Below are positions 1-8,249 of a DNA stretch of 29,322 bases, in pieces. The notes beneath the pieces are model-generated. The model ran no database searches. It saw only the letters and a program-made list of their open reading frames with translations, and was not told where the DNA came from. The position numbers were made by a program, and so were the translations under genes. Location: the NCBI GenBank assembly GCA_900548145.1, contig URJB01000027.1:1-29322 (forward strand), written 5' to 3'. Positions within the stretch are counted from its first letter, which is position 1. Each line of letters begins with the position of its first letter. This stretch comes from an uncultured Eubacteriales bacterium (lineage in GTDB: Bacteria > Bacillota > Clostridia > Christensenellales > Aristaeellaceae).

Positions 1-47
1 CTGCGCGGCTCCGCCGCGCAGAAGTGGGTGCAGGGCTTTAGCCCTGC
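1..47 (-). repeat. two GC-rich hairpins at the 3' end of the araC-type gene
   Basis: Two perfect inverted repeats follow each other. The first has 9-base arms at 1-9 and 13-21 with a 3-base loop. The second has 7-base arms GCAGGGC/GCCCTGC at 30-36 and 41-47 with loop TTTA. The stop codon of the regulator (38-40, minus strand) lies in the loop of the second hairpin. They may end transcription of the regulator, but any T-run would fall outside the window. The second hairpin plus its flank GTGGGTGCAGGGC resembles the last unit of the 72-base array near 12329-12353, so this may be a member of a dispersed intergenic repeat family. Confidence 0.55.
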
Positions 48-850
48 CGGAGGCGCTTGCGGTAGGTGGTGGGGGTCTCGCCGTAGTGCTGCTTGAAGAA
101 GCGGCTGAAGTAGAACTGATCGCAGAATTCCAGTTCTTCGGCGATTTTGCCGATGGGAAGATCGGTGGAGAGCAGCAGGTGCATACATTTGCGGAAAAGC
201 ATGGTGTCGATGTAGGTGCCCAGGGGAGAGCCGACTTCGGCGCGGAACTTCTTGGTCAGCGTGCTGGGGGAGAGGCTCAGCTCCTCGGCCAGCTGGTTCA
301 CCGTCAGCTGGGCGGAAAGCCGCTCCTGAATCAGCCGCACGACCTTCTCCGTGGTTTCGCTGTAGGCATAGGTCATGGCCCCGGTGGAAACGCCCAGCGA
401 AATAAAGGTGTTGATGTCCCGGAGCAGAAAGCTGGTCAAGGTAAGGGCGTCCGCCGGGTTGCGGCTGTTGTAAAGCTGGATCATGTGGGCGATCGCCTGC
501 TTGTCCATGGGCAGAATGAGAATCTGTTTGAGAGAACTGAAAAGATCCAATCCGCCCGCTTTGGTCAGATTGAAATGAAAATATAAATGTTGAAAGGACT
601 CCACGCAGCCGTGGGGATAGGGGTGCCATAGCGGGATCAGCGCCATGTGCCCCTCGGTAAATTCCAGCGTTTCATCGCCGCTTTGTGCCCAGGCCTTGCC
701 GCCGTTGATGTAATAGAGCCGGCTGAAAGGGGAACATTCGCGGGTCCCGTACCATTCCGGGCCGACTTCGACGTACCCGCCGTCGGAAATTTGAATCTCC
801 AACTGGTCAATGTAACTGATCCGTTTGGTTTCTTCCTGATGAATCCACAT
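38..850 (-). CDS. AraC-family transcriptional regulator
   Basis: This 270-residue protein has the usual AraC/XylS layout. The N-terminal ~150 residues look like a cupin-type sugar-sensing domain (FTEGHMALIPLWHPYPHG around 65-82). The C-terminal ~100 residues carry two helix-turn-helix motifs, the first around LTVNQLAEELSLSPSTLTKKF and the second ending in the family signature FCDQFYFSRFFKQHYGETPTTYR. The ATG at 850 has GGAG eight bases upstream and a well-formed promoter behind it. It is transcribed away from the glycosidase/transporter run that starts at 1090, so it most likely senses a sugar from that pathway and controls the run; that role is inferred from position. The inducer is unknown. 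Confidence 0.93.
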   Translation of the reverse strand: MWIHQEETKRISYIDQLEIQISDGGYVEVGPEWYGTRECSPFSRLYYINGGKAWAQSGDETLEFTEGHMALIPLWHPYPHGCVESFQHLYFHFNLTKAGGLDLFSSLKQILILPMDKQAIAHMIQLYNSRNPADALTLTSFLLRDINTFISLGVSTGAMTYAYSETTEKVVRLIQERLSAQLTVNQLAEELSLSPSTLTKKFRAEVGSPLGTYIDTMLFRKCMHLLLSTDLPIGKIAEELEFCDQFYFSRFFKQHYGETPTTYRKRLRQG

Positions 851-904
851 GACGATTTCTCCATATTAAATGTCGAAAACTGACTGTATTTTTCCTCCGG
901 GGCC

Positions 905-933
905 ATTATACTATAAATGAGTAAGTCGGGCAA
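905..933 (-). promoter_or_regulatory. sigma-A-type promoter of the araC-type regulator
   Basis: On the minus strand, TTGCCC (933-928) is followed after exactly 17 bases by a perfect TATAAT (910-905). Transcription would start near 898 and leave a leader of about 48 bases before the ATG at 850. Confidence 0.7.
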
Positions 934-1089
934 CGAAACTTAAACGTTTGCGGGAAAATATTATTCCGCAGGCGGTCGAAGCTTTGCCCGCAATGCCCCA
1001 GAACCATGGAAAAGCAAGAAGAAATGGCCTTAAAAAGGCCAGAAGATTCAATGGATTTTTGCACGAAGACCAGCGGGGAGGGTTGACAG
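934..1089 (+). promoter_or_regulatory. leader and control region of the glycosidase/transporter run
   Basis: No plus-strand promoter with both boxes close to consensus is visible. The best -10 candidate is TATTAT at 959-964, with no good -35, which would suit a promoter that needs the AraC-type activator. Just upstream is the palindrome AAACGTTT (942-949), a possible operator. A small hairpin TGGCCT/AGGCCA sits at 1025-1041. The ribosome site GGGGAGGG at 1074-1081 lies eight bases before the ATG at 1090. Confidence 0.35.
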
Positions 1090-2670
1090 ATGACGTTTTT
1101 GACAAATGCAAAGGGGGAGCCCTTGCTGCTGCTGGGTACCCAGACCCATAATTCCTCGGTGGGCGACCCGGAGATGATGGCGCGGGAGCTGGCTGCGGTC
1201 AAGGCCTACGGCGGCAACCTGCTGGAAGCGCCCATCTACTGGTATAAGCTGGAACGGGAACCCGGTCAGTACGATTTTTCCGACGTGGACGACCTGCTGT
1301 CCCTTTGCCGGGAAAATGACCTGTATCTGATCCTGCTGTGGTTCGGCACCAGCAAAAACGGTCATCCCAATTATGTGCCCGAATGGGTCAAACTGCATCC
1401 CGAAACGTATCGTCTGGCTCAGGGGCCGGACGGCGGGCATGTGGCTTCTTTGAGCCCGCTCTGCCCCGCCACGCTGGAAGCGGACAGCCGCGCCTTCGCC
1501 GCCCTGATGGCTCATTTGAAGGAAGCGGACGGGCAGCAGCGTACCGTGCTGGCTGTGCAGGTGGAAAATGAAATGGGGCTGGCCAATACCGATATGGACT
1601 ATAGCCCCGAAGCCCATGAAGTCTACGAAAAAGGCGTGCCCCAGTGCCTTTACGGCGTGGAGCTGGAAGACATGGGCGTGGAGCCCTCCGGCAGCAGCTG
1701 GCGGGGCCGCTTTGGCCGTCATGCTCACGAAGCCTTTATGGCGTGGGCTCACGCGGAATTTATGAACCAGGTTGCCAAAGCGGGCAAAAAGCAGTATGAT
1801 CTACCTATCTACACGAACGTGATGCTGGGCGAAAACGGCTTCGAGGAGCCGGGCGCCTGTTATAACAGCGGCGCGGCCGTCGGCCGGGTGCTGGATATCT
1901 ACAAAAAAGTCGCAACTTCGATCGACCTGCTCTGCCCGGATATGTATGTGGAGGAGCGGGAGAAATACCGCCGGGTGCTGGCCCGCTACGCACGCCCGGA
2001 TAATCCCCTGATGATCCCGGAGACCTGCACCGGCGGTGACGCTACCGCCATGAACATGATGGAGGCCTTTGCAGATTTTGGCTGTATCGGCTTTGCATGT
2101 TTCGGCGGTTCCTCCGCGTTGGATGAGGAAGGACGGCTGATGCCCGCCGCCCGGGAGGTGGCGCTGAGCATGAAGGCCGTTCGAGGCGTGGCTCCGCTGC
2201 TGATCCGCTACCGCGGCACGGGACGCGTTCACGCGCTGGTGCAGCAGGAGTTCATGGCGAAGCAGTATCTCAAGCTGGAACGCTGGCATATCGAAGCCAG
2301 GTTCATCAGTGCCAATCCTGTGGGCTACCGGCTGGGCAGCCGCATCAACACCCGCAACCCGGAAAACGCGGACGTGATGACCACTCGCGGCCGGGCGCTG
2401 TTGATCCAGACCGAGGAAAACGAGTTCTATCTGTCCGGCTGCGGCGTGATGGTGGATTTCCGCTACCGGCCCGACCCGACGGAAGAAAATCCTTATCCGC
2501 TGCTGCAATCCCGCCAGAGCGGCACACTGAACTTCCTCTCGGTGGAAGAAGGCCATTTCGAGGGTGAAAGCTGGGTCTGCGACCGTTACCGCAATGGCGA
2601 CGAAAGCAACTTTGAACTGTTTGTCCATCGGGGCCAGACGGTGCGCATCCGCCTGAACCCAAACAAATAG
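1090..2670 (+). CDS. GH35-like beta-galactosidase with C-terminal DUF5597-type domain
   Basis: This 526-residue clan GH-A glycoside hydrolase is probably a retaining exo-beta-galactosidase acting in the cytoplasm, since no signal peptide is present. The (beta/alpha)8 barrel spans roughly residues 1-360. It opens with a GH35/42-like stretch (NLLEAPIYWYKLEREPGQYDF) and contains LLWFGTSKNGH, typical of DUF5597-bearing proteins. The likely acid/base is E161 in QVENEMG and the likely nucleophile E311 in MIPETCTGG. Residues ~370-525 form the beta-rich C-terminal domain. A good ribosome site precedes the ATG. It is first in the run with the ABC transporter, which fits removal of galactose from an imported oligosaccharide. 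Exact bond and sugar are not shown by sequence; beta-glucosidase or arabinosidase activity is possible. Confidence 0.85.
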   Translation: MTFLTNAKGEPLLLLGTQTHNSSVGDPEMMARELAAVKAYGGNLLEAPIYWYKLEREPGQYDFSDVDDLLSLCRENDLYLILLWFGTSKNGHPNYVPEWVKLHPETYRLAQGPDGGHVASLSPLCPATLEADSRAFAALMAHLKEADGQQRTVLAVQVENEMGLANTDMDYSPEAHEVYEKGVPQCLYGVELEDMGVEPSGSSWRGRFGRHAHEAFMAWAHAEFMNQVAKAGKKQYDLPIYTNVMLGENGFEEPGACYNSGAAVGRVLDIYKKVATSIDLLCPDMYVEEREKYRRVLARYARPDNPLMIPETCTGGDATAMNMMEAFADFGCIGFACFGGSSALDEEGRLMPAAREVALSMKAVRGVAPLLIRYRGTGRVHALVQQEFMAKQYLKLERWHIEARFISANPVGYRLGSRINTRNPENADVMTTRGRALLIQTEENEFYLSGCGVMVDFRYRPDPTEENPYPLLQSRQSGTLNFLSVEEGHFEGESWVCDRYRNGDESNFELFVHRGQTVRIRLNPNK

Positions 2671-2697
2671 AAAAACGGAAGAAAGAAGGGGTCGGAA

Positions 2698-5247
2698 TTG
2701 AAAAAGCGCTGGGCCGGTATCATCGTCCTTGCCATCGTTCTAGCCACGCTGTTCCTTCCTGCGGCCAAGGTGTATGTCCATAGCCAGCTGGGAGAGGAAA
2801 CGGCGGCGCTGTTTCCCAAAACGGTCTCCGTGGGAGACATTATGCTCAAAGGGGCGGACTGCCTTCCCACAGCGGAGGTTCCCCAGCTTGGGCTGATTAC
2901 CTTTGACAACTGGATGCTGATCGCGGGCCTGGTGCTGCTGGCACTGGCCGCTGCGGCGCTGGTGGCGGGGGAGCGGTGGACGCGCGTGTCCATTGTGCTG
3001 TCCTTCCTTTCCATCGCCCTGACCTTTACCTTCTCCCTGCAGGTGACCAACATCTGCGGGTCGATCCTCTTTACCCTGCTTCTGGAAAATCAGGCGTGGA
3101 TCTACGCCCCGGCCATCGGCGGTCTGATCATGGTGGTTCTGGGCTTCGTCGGACTGAAGGAAGCTCCGGCCATGAAGATCACCGATCGGACGTTCCGGCT
3201 GGCAAGCGGCGTGCTGGCTATTCTGGCCGTGCTGTGCCTGCTGCTGCCCTCTCATGTGGTGTCCGTGCCGGAAAGCATCACGGCTGACCCGGCAGACGCG
3301 GCGGCCATGAACCGCTCCACGCCGCTGTGGAAGGAAATGCTTGGCAACGAGCCGAACCTCCGGGCCGAGGCTGTGGAAAAGGGCGTTTACGGCAGCGTGC
3401 TGACCGGCGATATCGAAGTGCTGGTGCCCTATTCCAACGACGCCAATAACATTCAGGGCATTTTTACCATCGGTTCCTCCACCGCCGCGCCCGACGCCTA
3501 TCTGATCGCGGCGATGATCCTGCTGGCGCTGACGGCGCTGCTGGCCTTCCTGCCCAAGGTGGACCGCTGGTTCCCGCTGAGCCTGAGCGTGCTGGCGCTG
3601 ATCTGCGTGGGCGCTACGGTGATGGGCCTTATGAGCCTTGGCAGCGGAGATATGTTCTCCACCGCCACCCGTCAGCTGTGTCAGCTGGGTCTGGGCAGCC
3701 TGACGCTCACGCCCATGCTGCTGACGCTGCTGACCTTGGCCAGCGCCGGCTGCGGCGTGCTGGGCGTTCGTTATGCCAACGAGCCGTACTTCGTTAACCC
3801 CATTCCCAAAAAGAGCCGCCTGAAGGTGATCGCGCTGGCACTGGCGCTGGTGTCGCTGGCCTTTGTGCTGCTGCCCGGCACCACCGTTTCCTTCACCAAG
3901 CCCGGCAAGAATAAGGTGCTGGCCACGGTGAACGTCTCCGGGCTGGAAACCCTGACCTTTCACGCGCCGGAAGAACTGCTCCACCCCACCGATTCCAAGG
4001 GCAAGGCCATCTATCAGGAGGAAGCCAAGGACGGCGAACTGAACGCCGCCGCAGTGGAAGACCTGATGCAGAAGCTGTTCAAGTCCTTCAGCATTTCCAG
4101 CTGGATCACCATGGTGCTGATTCTGGCGGGCATTGCCGCCGTGCTGGCCCACAAGGACAAGAAGCTGCCCATTCTGCTGTTCCTGCTGGCGTTCGTGGCC
4201 CGGCTGGTAACGTGGCTTTTGTCCGCGCTGGCCATGCCCCGCTCCATCGGTTCCTCCGGGGCGACGGCGTTCCTGTATGTGTCCCTGCCGCTGCTCCTGT
4301 TCGCGGCGTTCTTCTCCAATTTTGTGAATGAGGAGGAGCTGCCCAAGAAGTATAAGCTCTTCCTGATGATGCTCCCCTTCCTGGTGGCGGTGTTCCTGTT
4401 CAGCTACCTGCCCCTGTACGGATGGAGCTACGCCTTCTACAACTACAAGTTCGGCATTCCCATGGATCAGCAGGAGTTTGTAGGCTTCAAGTGGTTCACG
4501 GAAATGTTCACCAATCAGGGCCACCGGGACAACATCATCCGGGTGCTGAAGAACACCTTCGGTATGAGCGGCCTGAATCTGGCCACCAGCTTCCTGCCCA
4601 TGATCTTCGCCATCTTCCTGAACGAAGTCAACAACATGCGCTTCAAGAAGTGCGTGCAGATCTTCACCACCCTGCCCAACTTCATTTCCTGGGCGCTGGT
4701 GTTCTCCTTCGCTATGGCCATGTTCGCTATGGACACGGGCATCTTCTCCAAGTTCATGCTGGCCATTGGAGCCATTAAGGAGCCGGTGGCATGGCTCAAC
4801 TCCTCCGAGCACATCTGGCTGAAGATGTGGGGCTGGAGCACATGGAAGGGCCTTGGCTGGGGCGCGATCATGTATCTGGCTGCCATCGCGGGCATCGATC
4901 AGGAGCTGTACGAGGCCGCCAAGGTGGACGGTGCCAACCGCTGGAAGCAGATGCGCTACATCACCCTGCCCGGTCTGCTGCCCACCTTCATCGTGCTGTT
5001 CATGCTGTCCATTTCCAACATCCTGAATAACGGCATGGAGCAGTACATGGTGTTCCAGAACAGCATGAACAAGAATACCATCGAGGTGCTGGATCTGTAC
5101 GTGTACAACATCACGATCGCCTCCAAGGGCACGGCGCTGTATTCCTTCGCTACGGCCATCGGCATTCTGAAAACACTGGTCAGCGTCACCCTGCTGTTCA
5201 GCGCCAACTTCCTTTCCAAGAAGCTGCGCGGCGAGTCGATTGTGTAA
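2698..5247 (+). CDS. LplB-type sugar ABC permease with a triplicated N-terminal membrane extension
   Basis: The C-terminal part (about residues 550-849) is a complete LplB/YtcP-partner permease of the carbohydrate ABC importer family, with the cytoplasmic EAA-loop motif YEAAKVDGANRWKQMRYITLP that docks the ATPase. Family members are usually ~300 residues; here about 550 residues precede this part. The extension is made of three related blocks (about 1-160, 161-372, 373-549). Each block opens with a hydrophobic helix ending in FLPAA, LLLPS or LLPGT, continues with a hydrophilic stretch, and then has two to three further membrane helices. The start is TTG at 2698, eight bases after AGAAGGGG and 27 bases after the GH35 stop. 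I see no stop or start with a good ribosome site that would split the protein. The extension's function is unknown. Confidence 0.9.
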   Translation: MKKRWAGIIVLAIVLATLFLPAAKVYVHSQLGEETAALFPKTVSVGDIMLKGADCLPTAEVPQLGLITFDNWMLIAGLVLLALAAAALVAGERWTRVSIVLSFLSIALTFTFSLQVTNICGSILFTLLLENQAWIYAPAIGGLIMVVLGFVGLKEAPAMKITDRTFRLASGVLAILAVLCLLLPSHVVSVPESITADPADAAAMNRSTPLWKEMLGNEPNLRAEAVEKGVYGSVLTGDIEVLVPYSNDANNIQGIFTIGSSTAAPDAYLIAAMILLALTALLAFLPKVDRWFPLSLSVLALICVGATVMGLMSLGSGDMFSTATRQLCQLGLGSLTLTPMLLTLLTLASAGCGVLGVRYANEPYFVNPIPKKSRLKVIALALALVSLAFVLLPGTTVSFTKPGKNKVLATVNVSGLETLTFHAPEELLHPTDSKGKAIYQEEAKDGELNAAAVEDLMQKLFKSFSISSWITMVLILAGIAAVLAHKDKKLPILLFLLAFVARLVTWLLSALAMPRSIGSSGATAFLYVSLPLLLFAAFFSNFVNEEELPKKYKLFLMMLPFLVAVFLFSYLPLYGWSYAFYNYKFGIPMDQQEFVGFKWFTEMFTNQGHRDNIIRVLKNTFGMSGLNLATSFLPMIFAIFLNEVNNMRFKKCVQIFTTLPNFISWALVFSFAMAMFAMDTGIFSKFMLAIGAIKEPVAWLNSSEHIWLKMWGWSTWKGLGWGAIMYLAAIAGIDQELYEAAKVDGANRWKQMRYITLPGLLPTFIVLFMLSISNILNNGMEQYMVFQNSMNKNTIEVLDLYVYNITIASKGTALYSFATAIGILKTLVSVTLLFSANFLSKKLRGESIV

Positions 5248-5262
5248 AGGAGGGACGGACAG

Positions 5263-6198
5263 ATGATGAAGAAGCAGAAGGCCCCGGAGATGAAAAAGCA
5301 CCGCAAGGTTTGCTCCAAAGGCGATATCGCGTTCAATATTGTCAACTACACCGTATTTTTCCTTATTACGCTGGCCTGCGTGTTCCCGTTTTACTACCTG
5401 TTCATCAACACCATTTCCTCCAACGAACTGGTGCGTCTGGGCAAGATTCAGCTTTACCCGCAGGAGATCCACTTCGAGAACTATGTGCAGGTCATGAAGA
5501 TCGAGGGCATCGCGGACGCGCTGCTGGTGTCCGTGGCCCGTACCGTGCTGGGCACCCTGTGGACGGTGGGCGGATGCGCCTTTCTGGGCTATCTGGTCAC
5601 CAAGCAGGAAATGTGGCTGCGCAAGGTCTGGTATCGGATGATCGTTATTACGATGTATTTCAGCGCCGGCCTGATCCCGTGGTACATGAACCTGCGGATG
5701 CTGGGCTTTCTGGACAACTTCTGGGTGTACGTCATTCCCGGACTGGTGTCGCCCTACAACGTGATTCTGGTCAAGACCTTCATCGAGGGTCTGCCACCCG
5801 CGCTGGAGGAAAGCGCCACGCTGGACGGCGCTGGCTATTTCCGCTGCTTTGTGTCCGTGGTGATGCCGCTGATCACGCCCATTCTGGCGACGCTGTGCAT
5901 CTTCTCCGCCGTGGGGCAGTGGAACAGCTTCACCGATACGATGATGCTCATGCCCTCCGGCAAGTACTACACCCTGCAGTTCCTGCTGTACAAATACCAG
6001 CACGAGGCCCAATCGCTGGCCGCACTGGTGCGCACCACGCAGGACAGCGGCGCGATGGCCAATCTGTCCGTCAAGCAGACCGCCCTGTCCGTGCAGATGA
6101 CCGTGGCCATGGTGGTCACGCTGCCCATCCTGCTGGTGTACCCCTACTTCCAGCGCTATTTCGTCAAAGGCATCATGATCGGCGCTGTGAAGGGCTGA
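5263..6198 (+). CDS. YtcP-type carbohydrate ABC transporter permease
   Basis: This 311-residue inner-membrane protein has about six membrane helices and the permease signature EESATLDGAGYFRCFVSVVMP (roughly 185-205), the loop that contacts the ATP-binding subunit. It is the usual size for its family and is the partner of the preceding fused permease. The ribosome site AAAGGAGGG (5246-5254) overlaps the stop codon of that gene, and the ATG is eight bases on, so the two are probably made in equal amounts. No ATPase gene is present locally; importers of this type often share a general MsmK-like ATPase encoded elsewhere. Confidence 0.95.
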   Translation: MMKKQKAPEMKKHRKVCSKGDIAFNIVNYTVFFLITLACVFPFYYLFINTISSNELVRLGKIQLYPQEIHFENYVQVMKIEGIADALLVSVARTVLGTLWTVGGCAFLGYLVTKQEMWLRKVWYRMIVITMYFSAGLIPWYMNLRMLGFLDNFWVYVIPGLVSPYNVILVKTFIEGLPPALEESATLDGAGYFRCFVSVVMPLITPILATLCIFSAVGQWNSFTDTMMLMPSGKYYTLQFLLYKYQHEAQSLAALVRTTQDSGAMANLSVKQTALSVQMTVAMVVTLPILLVYPYFQRYFVKGIMIGAVKG

Positions 6199-6213
6199 CC
6201 CATTCCCATCGAG

Positions 6214-6236
6214 CTATTCCCGCAGAGCGGGTATAG
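6214..6236 (+). other. intercistronic stem-loop before the solute-binding protein gene
   Basis: Ten-base arms (6214-6223 and 6227-6236) pair with one mismatch around the 3-base loop AGA. There is no T-run, so it is not a terminator. Its place directly before the binding-protein gene suggests a processing or stabilising element that raises expression of that gene, a common arrangement in sugar ABC operons; this role is inferred. Confidence 0.4.
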
Positions 6237-6263
6237 ATAAAAATGAAGGAGGTTCTCAAAAAC

Positions 6264-7967
6264 ATGAAGAAAATCCTGTCTCTGGTCCTGTGTCTGTGCA
6301 TGCTGCTGACGGCGCTGCCGCTGGCCGCCATGGCGGAAGACTACAAGGAGCCCATCACCCTGAACGTGTTCTCCGAAGTGGCGAACTTCGGCGGCGAGCA
6401 GAAGGGCTGGTTTGCCAAGGAAGTGAAGGATCGTTTCAACATCACCCTGAATTTCATCAGCACCAACGTGGACGCCAACGCCTACTCTGCCGGCGTGGCC
6501 GCCGGTTCTCTGGGCGACATCATCTGCCTGGGCGATACGGGCGAGCATTTCACCACCGCGCTGAAGGCGGATCTGCTGATGGATCTGAGCGATATCGACA
6601 TGGCTCAGTATCCGACCCTGAACACCTACTTCACCAAGGCTTTTGACAAGATCTCCGCGTTTGCGGCGGATCAGGGCGTGGAAGGCAAATTCGGCTTTGG
6701 CTACTCCGTCGCCATGGAAGACAATGCCTGGGCGGAGATCACCGACCCCACCTACGGCCTGCAGGTTCGTTTCGACGCCTGGGAAAAGGCCGGCAAGCCC
6801 GCGCTGACCAGCCTGGAAGACCTGCCCGCCTTCCTGAAGGCGCTGCAGGATGCCATTCCCGAAACGGCTGACGGCGAAAAAGTGTATGCTTACGGCGGCT
6901 TCAGCGACTGGGAAGACTGCGTCATGAAGTTCACCTGGGACCTGATGACCCTGTACGGCTACAAAGAGCAGGACTTCCTGGGCGTGAACTACGCCACCGG
7001 CGACGTGGTCGATCCTCTGGCGGAAGGCAGCCTGTACTATCGCGCGCTGAAGGTGAACAACCAGCTGTACCGCGAAGGCCTGTTCGATCCCGAATCCGTT
7101 TCTCAGAACTTTGACACCTACAGCCAGAAGCTGACCAACGGCCGTTACCTGATGGCTCTGTGGGGCTGGATCATCGGCAACTTCAACAGCGCTGAAAAGG
7201 CCGCTCAGAAGATCGGCTTCACCACTTTCAAGTTTGAAGACGGCGCTCCCCAGCAGCTGACCATTACCACCGAGGGCGGCAACCGCCTGTGGGCCATCGG
7301 CGCGGACTGCGAATATCCCGAGCGCGCGCTGGAACTGATCGAGTGGCTGTCCACCGAAGAAGGCGCTATCGTGTCCAACTACGGCCCCAAGGGTCTGTGC
7401 TGGGACTACAACGCCGACGGTATCCCCGAGATGACCGAGTTCGGCTGGGCCTGCCAGGAAGCCAAGAAGGAAACCGAAATGCCTGCTGAATACGGCGGCG
7501 GTACCTTCGAAGACGGCGAGAACAAGTTCAACCACGAGACCATCAAGCTGGAGCAGATGGTGCCCGGCAAGACCTATTCCTACTCCTACAAGGGCTGGCC
7601 CTGCTATGCGGAGCGCTATGCCACCGAACTGAGCAAGGCCTGGAGCGAAGAATACGCCAACGGCGCTGCCAACGGCATCGAGTTCTACCGCAGCCTGTAC
7701 GAGAAGGATCCCACCAGCATCTCCGTGGTGCCCACCTTCTCCTACACTTTCCCGGATATGAGCGACGCCGCTAAGGAAAAGCGCGCCCTGTTTGCTCCTG
7801 TGATGAAGCAGGGCAGCTGGCAGTGCGTGTACGCCGAGAGCGACGAGCAGTTCGAGCAGCTGTGGAACGACATGGTCTCCACCTGCAAGAGCTACGGCTA
7901 CGATGATTTTGTCGAGGAAAAGATGGTTTCCATTAATGAAGCCCTGGCTCTGGCGCTGAACCAGTAA
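6264..7967 (+). CDS. extracellular solute-binding protein of the sugar ABC importer
   Basis: The 567-residue mature-plus-signal protein belongs to the family-1 sugar-binding proteins that pair with LplB/YtcP permeases. It starts MKKILSLVLCLCMLLTALP and has a signal peptidase I site after AMA (about residue 24); conserved features include a C-terminal SYTFPDMSD-type hinge region. I chose ATG 6264 over the in-frame ATG 6243 because AAGGAGG (6246-6252) lies between them, 11 bases before 6264. Oddly, there is no lipobox: the cysteines sit inside the hydrophobic core and lack G/A/S before them, so the protein appears to be released rather than lipid-anchored, which is unusual in a Gram-positive importer. 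Its ligand is probably the oligosaccharide degraded by the neighbouring enzymes. Confidence 0.93.
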   Translation: MKKILSLVLCLCMLLTALPLAAMAEDYKEPITLNVFSEVANFGGEQKGWFAKEVKDRFNITLNFISTNVDANAYSAGVAAGSLGDIICLGDTGEHFTTALKADLLMDLSDIDMAQYPTLNTYFTKAFDKISAFAADQGVEGKFGFGYSVAMEDNAWAEITDPTYGLQVRFDAWEKAGKPALTSLEDLPAFLKALQDAIPETADGEKVYAYGGFSDWEDCVMKFTWDLMTLYGYKEQDFLGVNYATGDVVDPLAEGSLYYRALKVNNQLYREGLFDPESVSQNFDTYSQKLTNGRYLMALWGWIIGNFNSAEKAAQKIGFTTFKFEDGAPQQLTITTEGGNRLWAIGADCEYPERALELIEWLSTEEGAIVSNYGPKGLCWDYNADGIPEMTEFGWACQEAKKETEMPAEYGGGTFEDGENKFNHETIKLEQMVPGKTYSYSYKGWPCYAERYATELSKAWSEEYANGAANGIEFYRSLYEKDPTSISVVPTFSYTFPDMSDAAKEKRALFAPVMKQGSWQCVYAESDEQFEQLWNDMVSTCKSYGYDDFVEEKMVSINEALALALNQ

Positions 7968-7981
7968 TTTTCCGGTTTACT

Positions 7982-8009
7982 TCGGGGGGCGGCTTACGCC
8001 GTCCCCCGA
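7982..8009 (+). terminator. strong stem-loop after the solute-binding protein gene
   Basis: Twelve-base arms (7982-7993 and 7998-8009) pair completely with one G-U, closing a TTAC loop. It is followed by TATTTATCAAAAA rather than a clean T-run, so it may act as a leaky terminator or as a 3' barrier that protects the binding-protein message and lowers expression of the enzymes downstream. Confidence 0.6.
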
Positions 8010-8249
8010 TATTTATCAAAAAGGCTGTTGAACGGTGTTTTTTCCGTCTGCTCCGCTTCCCGGATTCTGCCCTGTGTCCCCTTCCCAAAGGAGGAACGCA
8101 GGGCAGAGTTCAGGACGAAAGCGGAAAAACGACCTGCATTTTCTCATTGCGGCTTTCTTTTTTTACGCTTTGGAAGGACTCGGCGGACGGTTTAGCCAAT
8201 GTATCATTATCAAAGGAGCCGCCTTAGGACGGCAAGGAGGATCGACTGC
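8010..8249 (+). other. structured leader upstream of the fucosidase gene
   Basis: This gene-free stretch holds a large hairpin whose 9-base outer arms (8066-8074 and 8099-8107) are perfectly complementary and enclose a partly paired centre. A weaker pairing of GAAAGC (8117-8122) with GCTTTC (8152-8157) runs straight into seven T residues (8158-8164), so a terminator or attenuator is possible. The ribosome site AAGGAGG is at 8234-8240. I recognise no known riboswitch class. Confidence 0.35.

Noticed and set aside
940..953. Catabolite control (cre) site around the AAACGTTT palindrome
   Set aside because: Only the central CG core and a few positions fit the cre consensus; the outer TG and CA are missing.
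1083..1088. TTGACA as a -35 box for the first glycosidase gene
   Set aside because: It lies between the ribosome site and the ATG at 1090, so any transcript from it would start inside the gene.
2740..6012. A 1090-codon minus-strand open frame opposite the permease genes
   Set aside because: It is rich in H, Q, G and R, has no recognisable domain or ribosome site, and mirrors clear permease genes; GC-biased third positions keep antisense frames open. The same applies to long minus-strand frames opposite the GH31, GH2 and U32 genes.
6243..6263. Upstream ATG at 6243 as start of the solute-binding protein
   Set aside because: The AAGGAGG ribosome site lies after this ATG and serves ATG 6264, which also begins a normal signal peptide.
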